A DNA stretch of 64,000 nt from Camellia lanceoleosa. Its lineage: Eukaryota; Streptophyta; Magnoliopsida; Ericales; Theaceae. This document shows, one piece after another, positions 43,704 to 55,569 of the stretch; positions within the stretch are counted from its first letter, which is position 1, and every line of letters starts with the position of its first letter. The notes under the pieces were generated by a model that had not been told where the DNA came from, did not search any database, and saw nothing but the letters and a program-made list of their open reading frames with translations. The DNA lies in the NCBI GenBank assembly GCA_025200525.1, contig CM045768.1, forward strand, positions 52,336,925-52,400,924. Reading direction: 5' to 3'. A program made the translations under genes and the position numbers.

Positions 43704-43724
43704 TTTGGCACACCCGGTGAGACC
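43704..43724 (+). other. Primer-binding-site-like sequence of element W
   Basis: TTTGGCACACCCGGTGAGACC directly after the LTR end, a form seen next to LTRs of plant Tat-type elements. Confidence 0.45.
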
Positions 43725-43789
43725 TGTCTAATTTGGAGTGATAGCTAAAAAGAAACAACATGAGATCTTTGAAGACCATGGGAAAAGGG

Positions 43790-44113
43790 TTCATGCCCTA
43801 TTTATAAGTGTTCTAGCAGCACCTGGTGCATTGTATTTGGGTAAGGTACTAGCTCCTGGGTCATTGCATTTAGGCAAGGCAACCACATGGCATCACCACG
43901 TGGCAAGTCCCATTAATTGCCTCCCCAAGCTTATCTTAAGGCTCATTCTTGTCATTTAATTCATTTTTTTTTTGGTTAAACACAATGACTGTTAACTTAA
44001 ATTAAATTATGTTTTAGCACATATAACAATTAAATTAAATATATTTATTATGTATATATGTTTTTTTGATATTAACGCGGTGTTAAAATTAATTAAACAT
44101 TTGGGGTGTCACA
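43790..44113 (-). repeat. Chromovirus X 3' LTR, truncated
   Basis: Starts TGTGACACCCC at 44,113 (minus). The 3' part is missing, because sequence to the left of 43,790 belongs to element W. Confidence 0.8.
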
Positions 44114-44128
44114 TTTTTTCCCCTCTAA
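44114..44128 (-). other. Polypurine tract of chromovirus X
   Basis: On the minus strand AGAGGGGAAAAAA directly before TGTGACACC. Confidence 0.85.
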
Positions 44129-44129
44129 A

Positions 44130-45330
44130 TAGAAGTTTGTCTCCAAACTTGACGTACCTTGGTTTTCGAAAAGATGTAGGTATTTGGCCCGCATTTGATT
44201 TTCAACTTCCCCTGTTGCTTCTTCAACCCGATGATTTCTCCATAAAACTTTTACAAGTGTTATGATCTTGTTTCAGAGAATCTAATCAAGACGGTCGAGA
44301 ATCTGCACTGGTTGGCCGTCATAAAAAAGATTTTCTTGAACTTTCAGGTTCTCATAATTGACAACATGCTCAGAATCTCGTCGAAGCATTGAAACATGGA
44401 ACACATTGTGGACATTGGACAGTTTAGGTGGTAATGCAAGGCGATATGCCACATGACCAATTCTTTCTAGTATCTCGAATGGCCCGATGTAGCGTGGGTT
44501 TAAATTTCCTCATTTTTCAAATCGGATAACCGTTCTTGTTGGTGAGATCCTTAGAAAAACATGATCTCCTATTTGAAATTCTAAGTCCTGTCTCCGTGTG
44601 TCTGCATAGCTTTTTTGGCGGCTTTGGGCAGTACGAATTCACTATTGGATGGGTTGAATTTTATCACTTGTTATCTGTACAATTTTAGGGCCCAATAATT
44701 TTCTGTCTTTGATTTCCGTCCATCACAGTGGTGATCAACACCTCCTTCCATATAGTGCTTTGTAGGGTGCTATTTCAATTCTTGCTTGGTAATTATTGTT
44801 ATAAGTAAATTCCACTAAAGGTAAGTGCTTATCCCAGTTGCCTTTAAGGTCTAGTACGCATACTCATAACATGTCTTCCAAGGTCTGAATTGTCCTTTCA
44901 GATTGTCCATTAGTTTGTGGGTGATAGGCGATACTAAACTTCAGTGTAGTTCCCAAAGCTTCTTGCAATTTGTTCCAGAAGTAAAACACGAATCGAGGGT
45001 CTCTGTCAGACACGATTGAAACCGAGGTGCCGTACAATTGAATGATTCCCTTGATGTATAAGGTAGTGAACTTATTGAGAAAGTACAGGACTCTGACTGG
45101 TAGAAAATGCACCAACGTTGTCAATCGATTGACTATAACCCATATCACATCGTTTTTTGAGACCGACTGTGGTAGTCCGATAACGAAGTCTATAGTAATG
45201 TGTTTTTATTTCTATTCAGGAATGGGGAGTGGTTGTAATAATCCTGCTGGTTTCTGATATTCCGCCTTAACTTGTTGGCATTGCAAGCATTTGAAAACAT
45301 GACTCGCTATGTCCTTTTTCATTCATGTCC
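44130..45330 (-). pseudogene. Chromovirus X integrase and chromodomain
   Basis: 45,148-44,864 gives the core: 'VNRLTTLVHFLPV', 'SIVSDRDPRF' (second Asp) and 'YHPQTNGQSERTIQTLEDML' (Glu present). Downstream, in broken frames, come 'HLPLVEF', '[31 protein letters not shown]' and a chromodomain-like end with 'VLWRNHRVEEAT', about 44,490-44,170. Chromodomains direct insertion into heterochromatin in this lineage. Several stops and frameshifts. Inactive. Confidence 0.88.
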
Positions 45331-45451
45331 ACCAATAGTGCTCCTTTAGATCATGATACATTTTCGTATTGCCAGGGTAGACTACAAACCTCGAGCTATG
45401 AGCTTCCACCAATATCTTCTTCTTGAGCTCTGGAATGTTGGGTACATAAAT

Positions 45452-47092
45452 TCAATTTTGAAATTTTAGCATTCCATTGCTTACAGTGAAATTAGTATCG
45501 GGCCTACTTTCTTGCTCATCATATTTTTTCTTTAGAAGTTTATATTCACATTGACGAGCTCTAATTTCTTTAATCAAAGTGGATTCCACGATTATGTTGG
45601 TGAGCATTCCATTGGTCTTGCGGGGGATGAGGGTACATGTCAAGCTTCTGGCAGTTTTTTTATTTAATATGTCTGCTACTAGGTTAGTTTTTCCTGAATG
45701 GTGATGGATCTCTACATTGTAGTCTTTCATAAATTCTAGCCATCATCGTTGCCTCATATTCAGTTCTTTTTGTGTAAACAAATATTTAAGACTCTTATGA
45801 TCAACATAATTCTCGCAGGTCACTCTGTAAAGATAATGACACCAGATCTTGAGGGCGAAGATTACCGCAACCAATCCTAGATTCTGGGATGAGTAGTTTT
45901 TATCGTGAGTCTTCAGTTAACGCAAGGCATACGCAGCAACTTTTCCACTTTGCATAAAGACGCAACCTAACCCGTTGTATGAGGCATCGCTATAAATTAC
46001 AAACCCATCCGTTCCCGTAGAGAGTGTTAGTATAAGGGCTAACACTAGTTTGTTTTTCAACTCTTGGAAGCAATCTTCCTATTCGTCAGTCCATTCGAAC
46101 GACGTGTTTTTCTGGGTGAGTTGGGTCATGGGTGATGCAAGCTTTGAGAAGTCTTGAACGAAGAAGCGATAATTGCCTACCAATCCCAAGAAGCTTCGAT
46201 TTTCAGTCACATTAGTGGGTCATAGCCAATCTACAATTGCTGCAACCTTCTGTGGGTCGACAAAGATGCCATCTTTATTAATGGCGTGATCGATAAATTG
46301 TACACTAGTGATCCATAACTCGTATTTTTTCAACTTAGCATACAGTTTGTGATCATGTAGTATCTGTAAAACTCTTTGCAAGTGGTGTTTATGATCTTCT
46401 AGTGATTTGGAGTATATAAGAATGTCGTCAATGAAGACAATGATGAACTCATCAAGATAAGATTTGAACACCCGATTCATGAGGTCCATAAAAGCTATTG
46501 GAGCATTTGTGATGCCAAATGGCATGATGAGAAACTTATAGTGCCGTAACGTGTTCTGAAAGCAATCTTTTTTATGCTTTCTATTTTGACTTTTAGTTAA
46601 TGATAGCCAAAATGCAAGTCAATCTTTGAGAATACTTGAGCGCCTTCAAGTTGATTGAACAAGTCATCGATTCGTGGCAGAGGGTAATGATTCTTGATGA
46701 TAACCTTATTCAATTCTCGATAATCGATACACAATCTCATCATCCCTTCCTTTTTCCTTACAAACGGTACTAAAGCACTCCATGGCGAGCTACTTGGCCG
46801 AACGAAGCCTTTGTTTAGTAGTTCCTAGAGTTGAGTCTTCAATTCTTTCAATTTCATCATGGACATACGGTAAGGGTTTTGATATCAGTTGTGTATCGGG
46901 TTGAGTTTCAATGGTATACTCAACTTCTCGATCAACCGAGGTACCAAGTAAGTCATTAGGAAAGATATCTGGGAATTCTCGAACCACAGGGATTGCATCA
47001 AGTGTGGGGTCCACTTGTCGAGTATCGATCACATAACAGATATAACTATAACAACCTTTCCTTAGAAGTCGTTGGGCCATCATGGATGACAT
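45452..47092 (-). pseudogene. Chromovirus X reverse transcriptase and RNase H
   Basis: Begins with 'VVREFPDIFPNDL' (47,092-46,790), then a damaged palm region. 46,525-46,220 contains 'MPFGITNAPIAF' and the catalytic 'FIDDILIYS'. RNase H follows near 46,020-45,730 with 'YSDASYNGLGCV' and '[20 protein letters not shown]', then 'HHHSGKTNLVADILNK' at 45,716. Frames shift and stop several times between these blocks. Confidence 0.9.
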
Positions 47093-47383
47093 AATACATG
47101 GGGGGGTAGAGACTCTAGTTCCATAAAAAATGAGCTTGTGCTAGTTTGGTGACTGGAGGGAGACTTTTTTTTGTTGTGCAATTAATAAAAGCATGGTTGG
47201 CAGCAAGCTAATCCATTCCTAGAATCACATGAAAGTTACTACTATGAAGGGAAATCAAATCCACGTATAAGGTTTCACCTTCTAAAGCTATAGTGCAAGA
47301 TTTAGATATGTTAGCACTAATGGTAGAATTACCAGAAGGAAAAGACACAGATAGTATATATCCCAAGGGTTTTGGTGCCAATG

Positions 47384-48015
47384 TTAATTTGGTGTAACAA
47401 AAGAATAAGTCGAGCCAAAATCAATGAAAACATGAGCTAAATGTCCACAGATAGAAAGTGTACCTGACATAACATTCTCGATAACATCTGGGTTTCCAGG
47501 TACTAAGGCAAAAGCTCTCCCTTGGCCTTTTTGGTTTTTCCTCACACCTGTAGGTACTGTGGCCTTCTGAGTTAATTCAAAGAAGCCCACTATAGGTTTA
47601 GTGAATTTTGGACAGTCTCTCAGTAAATGGCCAATTTGACCGCATCTAAAGCATGCTCCCGTGTCTTGGTGGCATCGTCCCCAATGAGTCCCTCCACAAG
47701 TAGGACAATTTGGAATGGCGTTGCTTTCGGGGGTAACAGGATTTTGGTTACCCGAACTAGTCGAGCTCGTATTTAGCTTCTTTGGGGGTGCAACACCAGA
47801 TCCTCTGTTGACTCTTTCCCAAAATCGCTTCTTGTGGCTTGTTTTTCCAGAACATGAGGCTTTAATCCTTTTTTCGGCGATGTATGCTCGATCCACCTCT
47901 TTCGCGTAAGTTAGCAATTTTAGAACCTCAATCTTGTTTCTGCTCTTTCCATGATTCTTTCCATTGGTTCTATTCCACTGACTAATGATCCAGTTCCGTT
48001 ACCATCATTGGCCAT
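47384..48015 (-). pseudogene. Chromovirus X gag remnant and protease
   Basis: A short gag start ('MANDGNGTGSLVSGIEPMERIME', about 48,015-47,940) jumps to the end of gag at 47,917 ('YAKEVDRAYIAEKR'). The main retrotransposon-gag domain, normally some 150-200 residues between these, is missing, apparently deleted near 47,925. A CCHC zinc knuckle 'CFRCGQIGHLLRDC' (about 47,655) follows, and the protease near 47,425 reads 'VFIDFGSTYSFV', with Phe after the catalytic Asp where Thr or Ser is usual. A stop follows at 47,384. Confidence 0.85.
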
Positions 48016-48284
48016 TATTACAAGTATAGATTTAGAAGAAAAAATAATTTAATAAATATTGCACATTTTTACCAATATCATATATATATATACACACACA
48101 CAGTTTTATCATACACATATAGTGTTGGTGCTACATAAGTTAGAAGTCATGTCAAGAGTCTAATCCAGTCAGTACAAAAATAGGGATTAAAACTAATCAT
48201 GGTCAGCTCACAAAAAGAGTCCTCCTTTCCGTAGTCTAGATCAAGGAGTCAAACAACCATGAAAAATAATGTTGCATGAGGGGC
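48016..48284. other. Sequence between gag remnant and LTR-like block
   Basis: (TA)n(CA)n microsatellite near 48,087-48,106. No gene. Confidence 0.5.
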
Positions 48285-48681
48285 TCAAACTTCTAACCCA
48301 GCTACGTTACTCGAAACCCATGCTGCCTGGATTACGTAAATGGGGACACACTGTATATATCCCCAAAATGCTCTATTAGTGATCCATACAGGTGTCTTGA
48401 GATGTGTCAAGTTATTATTGAAATCAATGTTTTGGACATTAATAATGTCCAGAGGGTTGGGGGTGTCGGTGAATTTAGCAAAAGCTAGGGGCAAGGGCGC
48501 GACTACGAAGGAAGGCTTGTCTAGTCCTGAAGCGATGTCGATGACGTGGGTAGGTTCATGGTATCTTCCTCGTGTATAGCTAGAGCTTTGTCTCCAATAC
48601 AGGAATGCTACGTCGTCAGGATCAACTTGCACATATATCGACTAATCCATCAATTGGTCTAGGACTAGGTATTTAACGACA
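48285..48681 (-). mobile_element. LTR-start-like sequence following a polypurine tract
   Basis: On the minus strand, 'ttttgaggacgaaattattttaagggggA' leads into TGTCG at 48,681. The same kind of tract precedes the chromovirus LTR at 61,163 ('ttcggggacgaaattctttaaggaggg'). The 115-residue open frame 48,632-48,285 has no recognised similarity and probably lies inside the LTR. Confidence 0.45.
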
Positions 48682-48890
48682 TCCCCCTTAAAATAATTTC
48701 GTCCTCAAAATTTCAATCCGTAATGCTCCAAAATTTAATCTCAACTAACACTCCAAATAACACAATTCCGTTACACACTCTGATATAAAAATGATTTTTT
48801 TTTCACCTTAAATATCAACTTTTTTTTTTCCTGTTATACTCACCACCCAATAGATCCCATGTAAAACCTAATCCTTACGCTCTGATACCA
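48682..48890 (-). mobile_element. Collapsed retroelement interior: primer-binding site close to polypurine tract
   Basis: TGGTATCAGAGCGTAAGG (48,873-48,890, minus), the initiator-Met-tRNA type binding site, is only about 180 bp from a polypurine tract (48,682-48,690). All genes that should lie between are missing. The flanking LTR-like sequences do not match each other, so this may be a recombinant. Confidence 0.45.
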
Positions 48891-48894
48891 TTTT

Positions 48895-50242
48895 ATAACA
48901 CCCCACTTCCGGGTCATTAAATACACTAAGATAGCCAAAAAAATATACAAGTTTTGCTCCCAAAAATAAAAACTACAAAATTGTCTCCAAATTGTACAAT
49001 ATTCTCCAAAATGTTCTATAGTACATTTATCTCCGAAATAAATAATATTACAACTATCTTCAAATTTAATAATTACAATGGGGGGTCCCAAATCTCTATA
49101 TTAATAAATCTTTCTAATCTCAATTTCGGTCTCTGCTAAAATCTGTTCTGCACCTGAAAAATAAATTAACTCGGGAAGTATACAATACGATAGAAATACA
49201 AGGCTTGGATACAGAATAAATTAACAGGAATCCAACAATTTATGACATTAAATCAACGACACGATAATCAAGCAATTTACAAAATTGCACAACAAATCAA
49301 CTAGATATATGATAATATTCTAGGACCAAATACCCAGTCTTACGCAGTACACGACCAGTGAACAAATTCATTTATTCACCCACCTCACCCAAGCTCTACG
49401 CTTATTCAGGCATATCGGTGTAAACAAATTAACAAGATTCACTTGATCCATGTACGGAGTATTTCTATGTCATTCAGTTAGACAAATCACCATTTTAACA
49501 AAAAAATATTTGTAGGAGAATTTTACCAAATGATCAGAATATCAACGATTCAAGAACAAATGATTTTACAAAATCTATTAATAACCACAATAATCAAGTA
49601 GATTACAAATTGAGGATAATTAAAAATAGAGAACTTTTTGCAAAGAAATTTAAATAGAGCATATTGTATACAACCCGAATATACCTCAAAATAATTAACT
49701 CCATCACCAAAAATTTAAAATTGCTCCATGGATCTCCAAAAATAATTCTGATCTCTTGTAAAATTACTAACTCTCATTTTAAATATTCCTATATCTAAAC
49801 TTAAAATTTACATTACAAATGGAGAGAGAGCCGAAAGTAGGAGAAAACAAAAAATGAGAGACAAAGAGATGAAATACAGGGGACGTATGAAAAGGAGAGA
49901 AGAGGGGCTTAATTTATAAGAAAAGAAAATGGCTGGTTTAGTGTGGTAGGTGGGAAAACTGTGGGTTGTTGCCCATGGTTTTGTTGTTGTTATTGTTTTA
50001 TATATATATATATATTATTCTTTTTGTTTCTCCACGTGATGGGGAAATTTAGAAAAAAATTTGATAAATTCATTATTAAATGAGAATAAATAACAATGAG
50101 ATAGATATAAAAGAGATGTGATGAATACAAATAAATAATTTTATTTTTAGATTTCTATCTAAAAATCTCACCACTAAATTATTATAATAAACCACCAATA
50201 CCACTCATTAAATATTAATACTTCAAAATACAGGATGTTACA
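48895..50242 (-). mobile_element. LTR (family Y)
   Basis: Minus strand: TGTAACATCCTG (50,242) to ...GGGTGTTATA (48,895), next to a primer-binding site, so a 5' LTR. About 1.35 kb, with (TA)n near 50,000-50,016. It lies inside the gag/leader region of chromovirus X. Confidence 0.55.
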
Positions 50243-50526
50243 AGGTATAATTGTGTAATTATACTTTTGGAATTGCCTGATTCTTCTGGCGAAGCGGGGG
50301 TGTGGTGCTCTTTTAAGATCCCTACTAGATTCATGGTCTCAAGGTCACACCGGAATAACTCATTGAGATTTTGCTCGGACATCCCTACATCACATAAAAA
50401 TTAACTATGGTGCAAGAAAAGATCATGCATATAGTAACTAATGTGTCAGAATAGTCTAGAAATACTAATTTATATATATATATATATATATATATTTATT
50501 ATTATTGTTGTTGTTGTTGTTGTTGT
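50243..50526 (-). other. Leader or gag start of chromovirus X with microsatellite
   Basis: A minus-strand frame beginning 'MSEQNLNELFRCDLE' runs into the LTR Y boundary. (TA)n at 50,471-50,494 and (GTT)n at 50,506-50,526 adjoin the hAT insertion. Confidence 0.4.
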
Positions 50527-51426
50527 CAGTGGCAGAGCGACATTGGGGCAAGGGGTGTCACGTGCCGCCCTTGACTTTTCAATTTTATTTATTTATTTTT
50601 AGTGGGGTCTTGCTTACACTTACACATAGGGCCCTTTCCTATACATAATACAAACACACTGACACACCACACCACACGCACCCACGCTTTTTTTTTTTTT
50701 TGAATCCCAATCCCAACCAAACACTGGCACACAATTTTTTTGTTTTTTTGGTGATTGCACACAACTCCAATTACGACAAGGCTAAAACCCTAAAACCCTA
50801 AAAGTGTATGAAATTCTTTATTTTTTTATTTATTCCCAGTACTTGTTAAGTGTTTTCAAATTTTCTTTGTCTTTTTTGTCTCCCTTTGTTATTTTGCAAT
50901 TTAGCGATTCACCAGATTAGGATCACACAACACAGATTTGGGACCACACTACAACATTGGTATCTTCTCTTCATTGTTTACAGGTAACTTTATTTATTTT
51001 ATTTTTTTACTTTTAAATAAAAATTATGAGTATTAATTTATAGTTATTTGTCAAGTTTTGATTTGTAAATTTTTTTTAAATTTGTTATTATTTATGTTAA
51101 AATAAGAGATTTTGATATGCTAAAATTATAAATCTTAATTGGTGGTGATTTATATTAAAATTAGGGATTTTGGTTTGTTGTTGTTTGTGCTAAAATTAGG
51201 GATTTGATTTGTGCTAAAATTAAAAATATTAATTTGCAGTGATTAATATTTAAATTAGGAATTTTGATCTGTTATAATTTGTGCTAAAATTAGAAATTTT
51301 TATTTGTTGTGACTTGTGCTAAATTTAAATTTTTTGAATTGTATTAAAATTGGAGATTTTGATTTATGGGGGTTTGTGATTTTGATTATGAATTTTTATT
51401 TTGATTTTTAGTTTTTTTAAACAATA

Positions 51427-53304
51427 ATGGAGAAATATTTCAAAAGAAAATCAAAGTTGGAATCACCTCTTCCTCAAGGAGAAGATGATAATTATTCTTC
51501 TGCAAAACAAAGTTGCATAGAAATCAACTTAGTAGACCTTCTTGCAGATCCAAGACTACGGCCTCGGATTATGGACTATAATGCTAATGATCGAGACCAA
51601 ATTCGTAGGGCATATCTACAAAAAGGTCCTTGTCAACTTCGTGATCATAATTTTCCACAAAAAACATTAGGACAAAAACTTCAGCGATTTAATTAGGCTT
51701 GGTTTAGTGAATTTCCTAATTGGTTAGAGTATAGCGTAGCAAAAGATGCAGCATTTTGTTTATGTTGTTATCTTTTCAAACCCAATATTGGAGATCAAGT
51801 TGGTGATGATTCTTTTGTTGGTGAGGGTTTCTCAAATTGAGAGAAAAAAGAAAAAATTCAGACTCATGTTGGAGGTCCCAATAGTGCTCATAATCAAGTT
51901 TCGAGTAAATGTTAAGACTTGTTAAACCAAAACCAACATATTCAAACGATTTTTTTTAAACAATCTGATCAAGCTCAATGAGTGTCAAACTCGTTTGAAT
52001 GTATCGGTTGATTGTGTCAAATTTCTTCTAAGATAAAGACTTGCGTTTCATGGGCATGATGAATCTGAAAATTCAAGTAATCAAGGAAATTTTCTTGAAC
52101 TTCTGAAGTTTCTTGTTGATCATAATGAAGATGTCAAAGTGGTTACATTGAGCAATGCTCCACAAAATCTCAAGTTGACATCTCTTGATATTCAAAAAAA
52201 CATTGTAAATGTGATCGCATTTGAAACTAACAATGTGATTATTAGAGATCTTAGTGATGCACTTTTTTCTATTTTGATTGTTGAAGCCCATGACATATCA
52301 ATCACAAAGCAAATGGCAGTTGTAAGACGATATGTTGACAAAAAAGGCCAAGTGATTGAGTGTTTTTGGGTATTACGCATGTTGTTAATACGAATGCTCT
52401 CTCACTCAAACAAGTTGTGAAAAATTTATTCTCCAGACTTGGATTGAGTATTTCCAGATTGCGGGGTCAAGGATATGATGGGGCTAGTAATATGTAAGGT
52501 GACTTCAATGGTCTTAAAACACTTATACTAAAAGAGAATCATTGTGCATATTACGTTCATTGTTTTGCTCATCAATTGCAATTGACACTTGTAGCCATGG
52601 CAAAGAATCATAATCAAATTACTTTACTTTTCACTTTGGTTTCTAATGTGGTGAATGTTGTTGGAGAATCATGTAAACGTTGAGATATTATTAGGGAGAA
52701 GCAAGCTGCAAAAGTTGCTGAGGTACTTAATACTGAAGAGCTATCTAGTGGGCAATGCTTAAATCAAGAAACTAATCTTAAACGTGCTGGTGAGACATGT
52801 TGGGGTTCACACTATGGTACTTTAGTCAGCTTGGCTAGTATGTTTTCAACAGTGATTGATGTGCTTGAAATGATTTCAGAAGATTGTTCAAATTCAGAAC
52901 AATGAGCAGAAGCAAATGTATTGTTGGACTCAATCCAATCATTTGAGTTTGTATTCAACCTTCATTTGATGAAAACGAAATTGGCTATTACAAGTGAGTT
53001 ATCGCAAGCACTACAAAGGAAAGATCAAGATATTGTTAATGCCATGAATTTAGTTCAAATTTCTAAAGTACGGCTCCAAAAGATGAGGGAGAGTGGGTGG
53101 ACATCTTTACTTGATGATATTTTGTCTTTTTGTGAAAAGCATGAAATTGATGTTCCCCAAATGGATGATATGTTTGTAGCTCGAGGGAGAAAAAGGCACA
53201 ATGCTCAAGAAATTACAAACTTACACCATTATTGCGCTAAGTTATTCTACACCGTTTTGGATATGCATATTCAAGAACTAAATGCTCGTTTCACTAAGTT
53301 GAAC
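51427..53304 (+). pseudogene. hAT transposase N-terminal and central parts (TTF zinc finger, DUF4371)
   Basis: Starts at ATG 51,427. 'DQIRRAYLQKGPCQLRDHNFPQ' and, after an in-frame TAG at 51,694, 'WFSEFPNWLEYSVAKDAAFCLCCYLFKP' form the TTF-type zinc-finger domain. DUF4371-like sequence follows: 'ETNNVIIRDLSDALFSILI.EAHDIS' and 'QMAVVRRYVDKKGQVIECF' (52,139-52,420), then 'HQLQLTLVAMAKNH'. 52,921-53,304 gives 'LSQALQRKDQDIVNAMNLV', 'MRESGWTSLLDDI' and 'YTVLDMHIQELNARF'. At least five stops or shifts. Related to the minus-strand fragment at 22,440-23,570. Confidence 0.88.
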
Positions 53305-53324
53305 CTTTCGTCGTAGTCCTTCTG

Positions 53325-54781
53325 AGCTTCCCCTAGCTTGGCTGGTCATTTGACGAAAGGCTCATCTCGTATTTCGCTTAGAATTCGGTAGATCGGTTTT
53401 TTGAATACCGTGGTTATAGCAGTGCGGACCCTCAACCATCTGTTATCCTGGTCTTCTCCGTTGTCTCGCCTGCCTCGTCCGTTTCTACTCGGACAGTCTA
53501 CCGCGTTGACCTTTACTGAGGCCTTTTTCTCTGGTATTGCGGTCGTGCCAGATTTTGTTTTGGCCCGGGCGCCATCCTCTTCCACCCTGATGTGCTGATG
53601 CACTCTTTCCATTAGGGCCTCCATGGTGAAGGGTGGCGTCACGGTGATTGAGTCCCTTAGTCTGTTCCCGACTGGAAGGCCTTTTTTGTATTGTGCAATG
53701 GTGAGATATATGGGGCAGTCCCCAATCTGGTTGAAGGTCTCCCAGTAGAGACTATTGTAGGATCTTAGGGTCTCCTTGTCGCCCATGTCGATGGAGAGTA
53801 GCTGGTCGATCTCCACCGGGGTTTTGGTGTTTGTTCTGAACCTTGTTACGAACGCCTCCGCCAATTGTGCCCAGGAGGCTATACTGCCTTCTGGAAGTTT
53901 TTCAAACCAAGTCAGGCCTAGATCACCAAGGCTAGAGGGGAATAAGATGCACATCAAGGCCTCGTTACGTCGGTATACCGCCATAACCTGGCAGAAGTGG
54001 CTTAGGTGCATGTAGGGATCTGTTTTCCCCTCGTACGTGGTGAATTTGGGCTGAAGGAAGCCTGAAGGCAGGGGCGCATTTTCAATTGCTGGAACAAACG
54101 GCGATGTCTGTAGCCTTGCTAATGCTTTGTCCATTGGTTCGTAGGCAGGGTGCGGTATTGGCATTCCTGGCATCCTCCTTCCGTCGTGCCCTTTCTTCTA
54201 GCACGGTTCGTAAGTTGAACGATCTAGGAAACTCCGTTTGCTTGTATGATGTCTGGTGCATGCACGAGGGCCGATAGGTGCTTCCTTCCGTGTATGACCT
54301 CTCAGATCTCGTCTTCTCAGACCTGGAGTAACGAGTCCTGGAGGTTCTGGATTCAGTATCGCCTGTCCTGAGGCTTTTATTCTCTGCTTGAGATGGTGTG
54401 GTACGTCTACTACGATTTTCCGAGTGGCATGGGGGCGTCTTGCTTTTGCGCCCCTCTCCTGTCGCCACTCCCTTTCCCTTCATCTGGCACTTCATAGACT
54501 CCGTGTCTGCTACCATTCGTCGTATTAATTTGTCCTGCTCCTTCACACGATCCTCCAGAGTTTGAGGATCCATCCTCCGCCTTTGTCTCTCAGGACTTTG
54601 TGAACGAGAGTGACGGGGGCTGTTAGTCCGTCTTCTTCCCCTCGTATCCCTCTTGGGATTCTGTCGCTATGACTCTAAATCCGCCATAGGAGGGATAAAA
54701 GGTAGACCTTCGCGCCTTGCACCCCCTTCTGGTGTTTGTCCGTCAATGACGGATTGTGGCAATTCTTCGTTGTGCGCCATT
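53325..54781 (-). pseudogene. Gag of truncated Tat element
   Basis: 54,573-54,082 holds the Arg/Ser/Glu-rich N-terminal part ('RVKEQDKLIRRMVADTES'). 54,173-53,346 holds the gag core ('TTYEGKTDPYMHLSHF', 'WFEKLPEGSIASWAQL', 'QLLSIDMGDKETLRSYNSLYWE') in a different frame, so a frameshift lies between. The core is open for 275 residues, better preserved than in the 5,162-16,828 copy, and serves as the reference for that copy's stops. The zinc-binding tail is cut off. Confidence 0.88.
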
Positions 54782-54830
54782 GATTCTAAAGAGGAAAAGC
54801 TTGATCAAGAGGTGTTTTTCTTGTCTCAAT

Positions 54831-54847
54831 TCCCACAGACGGCGCCA
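54831..54847 (-). other. Primer-binding site of truncated Tat element
   Basis: Same TGGCGCCGTCTGTGGGA as at 16,044-16,060. Confidence 0.85.
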
Positions 54848-54849
54848 AT

Positions 54850-55569
54850 TGTACGGGAAAGAAATAAAACTTCTCGTGTAATCCTGTTGATCAAGTCTGC
54901 TCTCCTCCGTACGTAGTCGCTTTGCTCCCTGAAAACACAAACGTGAGCTAGCCGGCGGGTGTGTGCCGGAAACCTCTCCAATGCCTAAGTCAGAAAAATA
55001 GACAAGTAGACAAAAGCTCTGTGTACTCGGAAATCAAAGTTTAGTTACCTCTCCATAGGTGATGTTTGTGAGCTTTTATAGGTTCTGTGTGGCACAATCC
55101 AAGTAAGACTCTTACTCTTCCATGTAGAGTCCTCTTAGGATTCATACTCCTGAAAGATAATGCTTATCCTTCAACACCCCCCTCACTGCTTAAACCAAGT
55201 GAGATGGTTTTACCATGGTCGGATTCCAATGTAGCCGAACTAAGCATGGCTATGCTTAGCCGCAGAATAGACCGAACTATCCTTAGTTCGGTTCACTGCC
55301 CTTACCTTAGTTCCTCTTCCATAAACCATAGTAAGCCCAAACCGAGCTAACTTTTAGTAAGGTTTAGACTACGTTAATTACACTGCGCTATGACCGGTAT
55401 AAGTTTTAGTATGGCGACCGAACTAACCGTAGCCCTTTAGGACCGGAGTAACTTCATGCCTCTGTAAGACCGGAGTAACTTTATGGCCATTTCACTCAGC
55501 ACTTCGCACAGCGGCCCATAACAGCCCATTACCTAGCTCAGCCCAATTTTCATATAAATTACCCTGTCA
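54850..55569 (-). repeat. 5' LTR of truncated Tat element
   Basis: 720 bp, TGACAGGG (55,569, minus) to ...CCCGTACA (54,850). It is similar to the LTRs at 5,162 and 16,063 over the first 350 bp. The remainder is diverged but still carries CCGAGCTA/CCGAACTA-type motifs. Confidence 0.88.

Larger units (their letters stand above)
53305..55569 (-). mobile_element. Truncated Tat-lineage element (5' LTR and gag only)
   Basis: 5' LTR 54,850-55,569, primer-binding site 54,831-54,847, gag 54,781-53,325, then a sharp end at 53,305. Same family as 5,162-16,828. Protease, pol, antisense gene and 3' LTR are missing. It is flanked by a 39-bp imperfect duplication of hAT coding sequence (53,266-53,304 and 55,570-55,608) instead of a 5-bp duplication. 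Confidence 0.85.

Noticed and set aside
48285..48632. 115-residue minus-strand frame as a novel protein
   Set aside because: It begins just inside a polypurine-tract/LTR-start boundary and has no recognised domain, so it is more likely LTR sequence. I keep it only as part of the LTR-like block.
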